Assembly: GCA_023473405.1 (NCBI GenBank)
Contig: JAMCZD010000351.1
Coordinates: forward strand, 1-7,305
From: Candidatus Omnitrophota bacterium
GTDB taxonomy: Bacteria; Verrucomicrobiota; Verrucomicrobiia; Limisphaerales; UBA1319
Direction: 5' to 3'
Length of the DNA: 7,305 nucleotides
Shown here in pieces: positions 1 through 5,897 of this stretch (its first letter is position 1; each line of letters starts with the position of its first letter). The position numbers and the translations under genes are program-made. The notes under the pieces were generated by a model, which did no database searches, was not told the DNA's origin, and saw only the letters and a list, made by a program, of their open reading frames with translations.

Positions 1-1685
1 AGGACCGGGGGGCGGTCATCGTTACGTTAACCGGCGGCGAACCCCTGCTGCGCGAGGACGTCGAGGAAATCGTCGGCGCGTTTGATCAGCGGAGCTGCCT
101 GATTTTGGGAACAACCGGCGCCGGGCTGACTCTGGAACGGGCTGTGAACCTGCGCGCAAAAGGTCTTTTCGCCGTCGGTGTGAGCCTCGATTCAACGGTG
201 GAAAAGGAGCATGACCGGCTGCGCGGCAAATCAGGAGCCTTTCGCGCGGCACTGGCCGCGCTGGAGACGGCCCGGCAGAACGGGCTTTATCCGTATGTGG
301 TTTCGGTGGCGACTCGAGAGTTTCTGGAGCGGCGGCGGTTCATGCGGTTCTTGCGGTTTGCCGGCGCCGCGGGGGCGCTCGAGGTGCATCTGCTCGAACC
401 CAGCGCCACCGGAAGGCTGACCGGGAGAACGGACGTGCTGCTCACACCCAAGGAACGGCGGCAACTTGCCGATTACCAGCGTGAAATCGCGCATCGCGAA
501 GACCTGCCCATCGTGTCGGCGCTGGCGCATTTGGAGTCCGCGCAAGCATTTGGTTGCGGGGCGGGTTTGACGCATCTCTACATCGACGGCAGCGGTGAGG
601 TATGCCCGTGCAACCTGGTTCCTTTGTCGTTTGGGAATATCACGCGGGAACCGCTTGACCGGGTCATGGAGCGAATGGGACGGCATTTTCAACAGCCGCG
701 GACCCATTGTGTTGGGCGTTTGCTGGCCAAACATGTTCGCGGCGGTTCGCTGCCCACACTGCCGGATGTATCATCTGAAATCTGCGGTCGCTATCTCCCA
801 TCCAAACACGCCTTGCCCCGGTTTTTCCGGGCCCGCCAGGAAGCCTCGCCTGAGGTGGGGAAGACGGAGCTGCGCGAGGCGTATGACCGGGTGCATGCGG
901 ATTATGACGAGCATTGGTTGAAGGAAGCCGCCGGGCCCGTGGAAGACCTGGTCCGAAGTATTGATTGGCAAGGTGTAAAAACGGCATTCGAGGCGGGGTG
1001 CGGAACGGGCTACGCCACGGCCTTGATTGCACCCAAGGCAGGCCGGGTCATGGCGATGGACCTTTCGCCGGCCATGCTGGTTGAGGCGCGAGAGAGGCTC
1101 GAATCGCTGAGGGCCGGGAATGTGGAATGGCTGCACGGCGATGCCTTGGCGAAGCTCGAGGAATTGCGGGGTCTTGATCTCGTCTTTTCGAGTTGGGTGC
1201 TGGGTTACATTCCTCTGAAACCATTCTTTGCCGCCGCTTCGGATGCGCTGATGAACGGGGGACAACTTGCGTTTGTGGTCCACCGGGAGAATTCACCTCG
1301 CGAACCGATGGAGGTCTTCGCGGAATTGATTGGGGAGAATCCCAAAGCGCTGCGAAAGCGTGTGGCATTCGATTTTCCTCGAGATACCAACGATGTCCGG
1401 TCACGAGTGGAAGCGGCGGGATTCAAAATCGAAAGGCTCTGGGACGGCCAGGTTATCTTTCGGGTCGATTCAGCGGAAAGTGTGCTCGAGCATTTGTTGA
1501 AGTCCGGAGCAGGCACGGCCTTCTACGAGGCGATTGATCCGCGCCGGCGGAATTCGCTGTCCCGGCGTTTCCTGGGGAAGCTCGCCGAACGGCACCCGGG
1601 CAAGAACGCCCGGTATGACGTTGTCCATGATTACGTGGCGTGCGTTGCGCGGCGGGGGGTCAAGGTTGTGGGCATTAGTGATTGA
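1..1685 (+). CDS. Radical SAM/SPASM-type protein fused to a class I SAM-dependent methyltransferase (5' partial)
   Basis: The frame is open from base 3 to the TGA at 1683-1685, giving 560 visible residues; the N-terminus with the CxxxCxxC cluster-binding motif lies before the window. Near the left edge the reading VTLTGGEPLLREDVEEI (about nt 21-71) is the GGEP motif of radical SAM enzymes, which binds the SAM amino group. A twitch/SPASM-like region follows: Cys at nt 555, Gly, then Cys at 603 fit C-x10-G-x4-C, with further Cys at 609, 708 and 783, enough to hold an auxiliary Fe-S cluster. After a linker near nt 825-870 comes a methyltransferase fold: an AYDRVHADYDEHW entry, motif I EAGCGTG (nt 990-1010), acidic Asp ending beta-2 (nt 1059), HGDAL (about 1134-1148) and LVFSSWVLGYI. 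The TTG at 105 is only an edge artefact, not a start. The substrate is unknown; modification of a peptide or small metabolite is possible. Family is certain for both halves, function is not. Confidence 0.88.
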   Translation, partial: DRGAVIVTLTGGEPLLREDVEEIVGAFDQRSCLILGTTGAGLTLERAVNLRAKGLFAVGVSLDSTVEKEHDRLRGKSGAFRAALAALETARQNGLYPYVVSVATREFLERRRFMRFLRFAGAAGALEVHLLEPSATGRLTGRTDVLLTPKERRQLADYQREIAHREDLPIVSALAHLESAQAFGCGAGLTHLYIDGSGEVCPCNLVPLSFGNITREPLDRVMERMGRHFQQPRTHCVGRLLAKHVRGGSLPTLPDVSSEICGRYLPSKHALPRFFRARQEASPEVGKTELREAYDRVHADYDEHWLKEAAGPVEDLVRSIDWQGVKTAFEAGCGTGYATALIAPKAGRVMAMDLSPAMLVEARERLESLRAGNVEWLHGDALAKLEELRGLDLVFSSWVLGYIPLKPFFAAASDALMNGGQLAFVVHRENSPREPMEVFAELIGENPKALRKRVAFDFPRDTNDVRSRVEAAGFKIERLWDGQVIFRVDSAESVLEHLLKSGAGTAFYEAIDPRRRNSLSRRFLGKLAERHPGKNARYDVVHDYVACVARRGVKVVGISD

Positions 1686-1697
1686 ACTGACATTCGA

Positions 1698-1745
1698 TGC
1701 TACGCCGCTGTTTTTCCGTAGCAGCCGGTGTCAGCCGGCTCTGAC
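1698..1745. repeat. Two-hairpin intergenic repeat element
   Basis: In the convergent gap between the radical SAM gene and the rhaT-like gene, TGCTACG (1698-1704) and CGTAGCA (1717-1723) form a perfect 7-bp stem around a 12-nt loop. It is followed by a direct repeat CAGCCGG (1722-1728 and 1732-1738) and a second short stem GTCAG (1730-1734) / CTGAC (1741-1745). Neither stem is followed by a T-run on either strand, so this is not a textbook intrinsic terminator. The compact form resembles small dispersed intergenic repeats (REP/MITE-like). It could still help end transcription from both sides. Only one copy is visible, so dispersal in the genome is inference. Confidence 0.4.
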
Positions 1746-1822
1746 CTTACTCTTGTCGCACAGCCAAAACCCAAATCGCTCCCGGAATTAATTATCGAAT
1801 CTGGGAGAAGGTTGCCCCGGAC

Positions 1823-2869
1823 TCAGGCCAGCGAATTGCCCAGGGCCAGGATCACCATCGAGAGGATCAAAATGACGATGGCGATGTAGATTTGCTGACG
1901 CGGTTTGCCGCTAACCCCGCGCCATTCGCCGCTGACGAACCCGAGGGCTTGGCCGCCCAGGATCAAGGTTCCTTGCACCACGCCGAACCCGACTGAGGCA
2001 CCCAAGACACCGAGGAGCACCATCCCCTTGCCCAACAGCGCGCTGGGAATGAAAAACAAAAGACCATAGACAAGGGCCAAGGCGATCTCTTTACCATTCG
2101 CCGCCAGGACGTTCCATGATCTGTTCCGAGTCATCAGGTAAGCGGGATAGAGGACATTGACCAAGGCAGCTCCGAGCAAAGCCACCGCCCACACGGCAAT
2201 GCCCGCCGGAAAGTCCGCCGCGCCATGCGCCTTCATCGCCTCGATGATCGGTCCCTGGCTGTAGGCAAAGGCAAACCCCCAACCGGCTGATAACACCCCG
2301 GCCACCACCACCATGAGCAAGCCCAGGCCGAAACCGCCGGGTTGGCGCTCGGCCTTGGGGGCGTTTGCTTGCAGCATTTTTTCGCGACCGAAACCGGAGA
2401 GAGAGGCGAAAAACACGCCCACAACCATCACCGCCACGCCCGCCAGAACCGTTAGGCCGGCTTTGGAACTCAGGTCCGGCGCCATCTGGAAAGCACCCGA
2501 GGCCTTGAAGACCATGGGCGTGATCACACCGACGCAAGCCCCAATGGCGCACAGTATTCCGTAAGTGAGGCTGACTCCGATTTTGACAAAGCACAGCAGC
2601 GCAAGCACTTGGGCGATGCCCCAGGCCAGGGAAAAGAGGTTGGACTTGATGAGGATACCGGCCGGGACGGACTTGTAAGCGGCGAAGGTATTGGGGCAGG
2701 CGAACAAGGTAATGGCCCAAGGCAGGACGATCAGGGCGAACAACATGGAAACGAAGGCGAACTGCTCATACTTGAATTGGCGCATGAGCTTGAGCGGCCA
2801 CGGGCTGGTGCCCATCACCAACCCCGAAATCACGACCACAATTAATCCACCTAATATAGACGATTCCAT
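1823..2869 (-). CDS. RhaT-family L-rhamnose/proton symporter-like permease
   Basis: A 348-residue, very hydrophobic protein with about ten predicted membrane segments (roughly 5-22, 36-58, 75-95, 97-121, 138-156, 181-203, 221-243, 262-280, 282-310, 326-345). Length and pattern match the RhaT family of the drug/metabolite transporter superfamily (E. coli RhaT is 344 residues). Shared features include LPWAI near residue 49, an SAGWGFA segment at 194-200 corresponding to SAGMSFA, a polar loop between the two halves at about 157-178, and an EWRGVSGKPR loop before the last helix, like the EWNNAGRRP loop of RhaT. It probably imports a sugar with protons across the inner membrane. Real substrates of distant RhaT homologues are often untested, and no rhamnose catabolic genes lie in the window, so I leave the symbol empty. 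The ATG at 2869 lies 9 nt after the M24 gene's stop, without a clear Shine-Dalgarno, which suggests translational coupling in one operon. It is the last gene before the convergent gap. Confidence 0.85.
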   Translation of the reverse strand: MESSILGGLIVVVISGLVMGTSPWPLKLMRQFKYEQFAFVSMLFALIVLPWAITLFACPNTFAAYKSVPAGILIKSNLFSLAWGIAQVLALLCFVKIGVSLTYGILCAIGACVGVITPMVFKASGAFQMAPDLSSKAGLTVLAGVAVMVVGVFFASLSGFGREKMLQANAPKAERQPGGFGLGLLMVVVAGVLSAGWGFAFAYSQGPIIEAMKAHGAADFPAGIAVWAVALLGAALVNVLYPAYLMTRNRSWNVLAANGKEIALALVYGLLFFIPSALLGKGMVLLGVLGASVGFGVVQGTLILGGQALGFVSGEWRGVSGKPRQQIYIAIVILILSMVILALGNSLA

Positions 2870-2878
2870 AACTGACGT

Positions 2879-4060
2879 TCAGAGTTCCTTGGGCGCCTTG
2901 GTTAATGCCTCGACGCCATCGGCGGTCACCACAATGTTGTCTTCCAGCCGAATGCCGCCCCAAGCCGGGTCATACAAACCGGGTTCGACGGAGCATACAT
3001 GGCCGGCTTTCAGCTCGAGCGGGTTGCCGGGCATGAGGATCGGTTCTGGTTCATGATACCTGAAACCCACCCCGTGGCCGGTCAGATGAACGATCTGCTT
3101 CTGGTAACCGGCGTCGATGAGAATCCGGGTGGCTACTTCGTGCGGATGTGAAGCGGCGACGCCGGGTTTGATGGCCTTCACGGCGGCGGCCTGGGCGGCG
3201 CGGACGGCTCGAAAGGCCTGTTGCTGGACTGCTGAAGGCCGGCCGGCGGTTTTGACCCGCGTCACGTCCGCCCAGAATCCATCCACGCAAACCGCCATTT
3301 CGAGCAGCGCTATCTCCCCTGATTTCAGCAGACGCCTCCCGGTGGTAACGACCGGGCGCCAGGCGCGATGGCCATTGGCGCCGCTGGAGATTTGGGGAAA
3401 GACATTAACGTGGCGGACCCCGCGGGACCGGACGCCTTGGGTGAGGCACTCGGAATAAACAAGGCCGGCTAGTTCAGCCTCACTCATACCCGGTTTCACG
3501 GAGGCAAGGAACTTCCTCAAGCCGGCGTCAGCCACGCGATGCGCCATTCGCAACCGGGCGACTTCGGATTCGGTCTTCAAGGCGCGCTGTTGGTGGAGCA
3601 AACCCGTGGCGTCGGACCACTTCGCTCTCGGAAGGATAGACTTAAGGAAACGGATTGAACTTTCGCAGGGGACCATTGGCTCGCCGGCGTTGTGGGAAGG
3701 GGCGACGCACTCGAACGAACCTTCGTAACCGAGCCGAGCCTGCGCCAGGCCATTCCGGCGGGCAATGTCCTGGCATTCGAGGCGGATTGCCTCCAAGGGA
3801 TCGGCCATCTCGAGCCGCGGCCAGGTGAAGAATCGGACGTCGGAGGCCCAGCAGCCGTCCATTTCCTCGTCCTCGCACGAAGGGGCGATCAGGGCCAAGG
3901 GACCGGCTTCGGCCGAGAACAAGGCATAAGAAAACCCGTTCAACGGCCAGACGCCGAAGCTCATGACGATGTTTTCCGGGAGCCGCAGGACCAAGCCATC
4001 AAGCTGGGCTTGCTTAAGCGCCGATTGGAGGCGCCGGATGCGATCGGCGTCTTTGGCCAC
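2879..4060 (-). CDS. M24-family metallopeptidase (Xaa-Pro aminopeptidase/creatinase-like)
   Basis: A 393-residue cytosolic-looking protein (no signal peptide) with an N-terminal creatinase-like domain (about 1-155) and a C-terminal pita-bread catalytic domain (about 160-390). Expected dinuclear-metal ligands map to E254, D265, H329 (GHGVGFRYHEPEP), E359 (VEPGLYD) and E373 (RLEDN); H336 fits the second conserved active-site His. The first ligand is normally Asp in D-x-G...D-x-T-R; here it is Glu (codon GAA at 3299-3301) in LLEMAVCVDGFWADVTRV with the usual 11-residue spacing. Members cleave Xaa-Pro bonds, or, as in creatinase, hydrolyse C-N bonds without metal. The start is GTG at 4058-4060, two nt after the SDR stop codon, and is supported by GGGAG 8 nt upstream. 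Its place between an SDR and a sugar permease suggests a role in a small-molecule pathway rather than general peptide turnover, but this is inference. Confidence 0.9.
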   Translation of the reverse strand: MAKDADRIRRLQSALKQAQLDGLVLRLPENIVMSFGVWPLNGFSYALFSAEAGPLALIAPSCEDEEMDGCWASDVRFFTWPRLEMADPLEAIRLECQDIARRNGLAQARLGYEGSFECVAPSHNAGEPMVPCESSIRFLKSILPRAKWSDATGLLHQQRALKTESEVARLRMAHRVADAGLRKFLASVKPGMSEAELAGLVYSECLTQGVRSRGVRHVNVFPQISSGANGHRAWRPVVTTGRRLLKSGEIALLEMAVCVDGFWADVTRVKTAGRPSAVQQQAFRAVRAAQAAAVKAIKPGVAASHPHEVATRILIDAGYQKQIVHLTGHGVGFRYHEPEPILMPGNPLELKAGHVCSVEPGLYDPAWGGIRLEDNIVVTADGVEALTKAPKEL

Positions 4061-4062
4061 TG

Positions 4063-4848
4063 CTATTTCTCCCAGTACTTGGCACCGGGCAGGCTGCCGT
4101 CCATGACATAACCGCCGTCGATGGTCAAGTGCTGGCCGGTCATGTAGCAGGCATCATCGCTAGCCAGGAACACGGCGCCGGCGGCGATCCACTCGGGTTG
4201 GGCGATCTCCTTGAGCGATACGCGCTCGAACAAGGAGCGTTTCACCGAGTCGGTGTACATGGGCACGGTCAGCTCGGTAAAAGTGGCGCCGGGGCGGATG
4301 AAATTGACGGTGATCTTGTGCGGGGCCAACTCGGTGGCCAGGGTGCGGCAGAATGCCTCGATCCCACCCTTGGCAGCGGTGTAATGGCCGCAATTGGGTT
4401 CGCTTAAGACGGCGTGGATGCTCGAGATAGCGATAATGCGCCCGCCGCGTTTTTGGGCGATCATGCGCCGGGCACCCTCTTTCGAGCAGAGAAAGACGCT
4501 CTTGAGGTTGTTGCGCAGGATCAGGTCCCAATCGGCCTCCGGCATGTCCACGATGGGCGAGTTGCGGATGATGCCGGCATTATTGACGAGGATGTCCAAG
4601 CCGCCCAGTTGGCGGTCGGCTTCGAGAAAGGCCTTGCCAACCGGTTCGGAAAAGCCCACGTCACATTGAATGGCGCAGGCACGCCCGGGACCGGTCGCGG
4701 TGATCAGTTCGGCGATCTTCCTGGCTTGGTCGAGGTTAAGGTCGAACAGGGCGACATCAGCCCCTTCGGCGGCGAGGGCCTTGGCAATGGCCTTGCCAAT
4801 GCCGGAGGCGCCACCGGTTACGATTGCTTTTTTTCCTTTGAGTTTCAT
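4063..4848 (-). CDS. SDR-family NAD(P)-dependent oxidoreductase (classical, FabG/gluconate-5-dehydrogenase-like)
   Basis: A 261-residue classical short-chain dehydrogenase. Visible motifs in order: cofactor-binding TGGASGIG at 11-18, acidic D36 at the end of beta-2 (usually favours NAD(H) over NADP(H)), D63-V64, NNAG at 89-92, catalytic-tetrad Asn at about 114, Ser at 142/143, Y156 and K160 (YTAAK), IRPG at 184-187, and the C-terminal TGQHLTIDGGY at 237-247. All catalytic residues are present, so it should be active on an alcohol or ketone, probably a sugar, sugar acid or polyol. The exact substrate cannot be assigned; L-rhamnose or L-fucose dehydrogenases and gluconate 5-dehydrogenases belong to this fold and would suit the RhaT-like permease downstream. 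It is the first gene of a tight SDR-M24-permease operon (2 nt to the M24 gene). The ATG at 4848 has no Shine-Dalgarno, but a -10-like box ends 6 nt upstream. Confidence 0.93.
   Translation of the reverse strand: MKLKGKKAIVTGGASGIGKAIAKALAAEGADVALFDLNLDQARKIAELITATGPGRACAIQCDVGFSEPVGKAFLEADRQLGGLDILVNNAGIIRNSPIVDMPEADWDLILRNNLKSVFLCSKEGARRMIAQKRGGRIIAISSIHAVLSEPNCGHYTAAKGGIEAFCRTLATELAPHKITVNFIRPGATFTELTVPMYTDSVKRSLFERVSLKEIAQPEWIAAGAVFLASDDACYMTGQHLTIDGGYVMDGSLPGAKYWEK
4069..4073 (-). promoter_or_regulatory. Ribosome binding site deciding the GTG start of the M24 gene
   Basis: On the minus strand GGGAG lies 8 nt before the GTG at 4060, inside the last codons of the SDR gene. No ATG follows in frame until about residue 33, inside the N-terminal domain, so this site and the TAG-CA-GTG junction support the GTG start and coupled translation. 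Confidence 0.6.
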
Positions 4849-4854
4849 CGGTTT

Positions 4855-4883
4855 ATTAAAGCGAGAGGAATGCTATCTGTCCG
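4855..4883 (-). promoter_or_regulatory. Candidate sigma70-like promoter for the SDR-M24-permease operon
   Basis: On the minus strand CGGACA (4883-4878, 4 of 6 to TTGACA) is followed by a 17-nt spacer and TTTAAT (4860-4855, 5 of 6 to TATAAT). Only AAACCG separates the -10 box from the ATG at 4848, so transcription would begin at or next to the start codon. This would make a leaderless mRNA, which fits the missing ribosome binding site. It is a motif match by eye only. Confidence 0.4.
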
Positions 4884-4910
4884 CAAGGAGAGCGCAAGAA
4901 TCAAAGACTC

Positions 4911-4936
4911 TCTTACCGACCCGAGATATGCCCTGC
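4911..4936. repeat. 26-bp inverted repeat, intergenic arm
   Basis: This stretch begins TCTTACCGACC and ends GATATGCCCTGC on the plus strand. It is an exact reverse complement of 5474-5499. It lies 35-60 nt after the stop codon of the prepilin-like gene and about 28 bp upstream of the candidate SDR promoter. Read on the plus strand it still spells LTDPRYAL, then RPAHQ and a TAG stop at 4952-4954. Homology does not visibly extend beyond the 26 bp: the flanking bases differ at both ends. Confidence 0.9.
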
Positions 4937-4970
4937 GACCCGCCCATCAATAGGCCGAATCTGGCCATTT

Positions 4971-5810
4971 TCACTTGGGTATCGAGGCATGATAAGACAA
5001 GTACATCATGTCGACATTCCCCGGTGAAGCCTTCACTGAGGATGTCATGAACTGCCCCGTGATTGGGACCTTGGTGCGCGGGTCGAGCCACTTGTGAATC
5101 TCGGCATGGCCATCGGCGAAGCTGAGCCCGCCGGCGCCGTTATGGTAACTGGCCGGCACGTCAATCATATAGATTCTCCCGGGAGCAACGTTGTCGCACA
5201 TGGCCACGGCGAAATCGCCGAAATTGATACTATCGGGGTGTTCATCAATCATGACATACGCCTTGTCGGGTCCCATGGGGTTGATTTCGGAAAGCTTCTT
5301 GAAAACGCGGTAATCCCGGTGGGTAATGAAACTGAGCCAATCGTTTCTCGAGTTCATGGCCTGGCTCAGGGAGAGGCTCCGGACGCGCGGCCATTTCACA
5401 CCGTTGATGGTTACGGTGCTCACGTCGGCGGGACATTTGTAGATGCCGGCAGTACGCCCGCTATAGGGTGAAAGCAGGGCATATCTCGGGTCGGTAAGAA
5501 ATATGGTATTCGTGTTATCGGAGTTGGCCCCGCTGTAATCAAGAGACCCCCGGACCCAACCGGTTTCGGTTTTGTCCAGGGCATTCCATACGAGGTTATC
5601 GTCTTGATCTTGGGCGTACATGATCCACCCGAGGGTCAACTGTTTTTGATTGCTGACGCATTTAATGCCCTGCGCCTTGGTTTTGGCCTTGGACAAGGCG
5701 GGTAAGAGCATGCTTGCCAGGATCGCAATGATGGCAATCACCACCAGCAATTCAATTAGGGTAAACCCCCGTTGGCGAGGAGATACGATAATTCGTCGAG
5801 TAGTCCACAT
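4971..5810 (-). CDS. Prepilin-type N-methylation domain protein with H-X9-DG domain (pseudopilin-like)
   Basis: From the ATG at 5810 the protein has 279 residues. A short basic leader (MWTTRRIIVSPRQRG) is followed by FTLIELLVVIAIIAILASMLLPALSKAK, the type III signal: prepilin peptidase would cut between Gly and Phe, and Glu at +5 is present. The hydrophobic helix would anchor it in the inner membrane or a pilus/type II secretion-like fibre. The C-terminal part holds LTDPRYAL, KCPAD, and a His followed by nine residues and Asp-Gly (YHNGAGGLSFADGH), the H-X9-DG signature, ending SPGNVDMMYL. Such proteins are present in large numbers in Verrucomicrobiota, Lentisphaerota and Planctomycetota, and their roles are mostly unknown. 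The frame also opens at a TTG at 5837, nine codons earlier, directly after an in-frame TAA; I prefer the ATG because it gives a normal leader length. No clear Shine-Dalgarno precedes either. One arm of a 26-bp inverted repeat lies in the gene at the LTDPRYAL codons. Confidence 0.9.
   Translation of the reverse strand: MWTTRRIIVSPRQRGFTLIELLVVIAIIAILASMLLPALSKAKTKAQGIKCVSNQKQLTLGWIMYAQDQDDNLVWNALDKTETGWVRGSLDYSGANSDNTNTIFLTDPRYALLSPYSGRTAGIYKCPADVSTVTINGVKWPRVRSLSLSQAMNSRNDWLSFITHRDYRVFKKLSEINPMGPDKAYVMIDEHPDSINFGDFAVAMCDNVAPGRIYMIDVPASYHNGAGGLSFADGHAEIHKWLDPRTKVPITGQFMTSSVKASPGNVDMMYLSYHASIPK
5474..5499. repeat. 26-bp inverted repeat, arm inside the prepilin-like gene
   Basis: Exact reverse complement of 4911-4936, in the codons for LTDPRYAL of the prepilin-like gene. 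The two arms enclose 537 bp (4937-5473) holding the C-terminal half of that gene, including its KCPAD and H-X9-DG motifs and its stop codon. Confidence 0.9.
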
Positions 5811-5897
5811 AAATTGCGTATAAGCTTTCGGGTTCAATTAACCATTCCAGAATACGCCCAACAAATGCAGAATTCCATCCCCCATTCGGGTGAGAAC

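Noticed and set aside
771..1283. Minus-strand open frame of 170 codons inside the radical SAM-methyltransferase gene
   Set aside because: No recognisable domain, and it lies opposite a region with clear methyltransferase motifs. It is a composition shadow.
1698..1723. Hairpin considered as an intrinsic terminator of the radical SAM gene
   Set aside because: The five Ts are in the loop, not after the stem, and no T-run follows on either strand. Kept as a repeat instead.
983..3785. Shared 14-mer GGCATTCGAGGCGG at about 983-996 and 3772-3785
   Set aside because: A 14-base match is close to chance expectation in a GC-rich 7.3-kb window, and both copies lie in unrelated coding sequence.
4414..4953. 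Plus-strand open frame of 179 codons opposite the SDR gene, ending in LTDPRYALRPAHQ
   Set aside because: It is mostly the antisense shadow of a clear SDR gene in GC-rich DNA. The LTDPRYAL end comes only from the inverted-repeat arm, and the residues before it do not resemble a prepilin.
5811..5837. TTG at 5837 as the start of the prepilin-like protein
   Set aside because: The in-frame ATG at 5810 gives a normal short basic leader, and the TTG lacks a convincing ribosome binding site.
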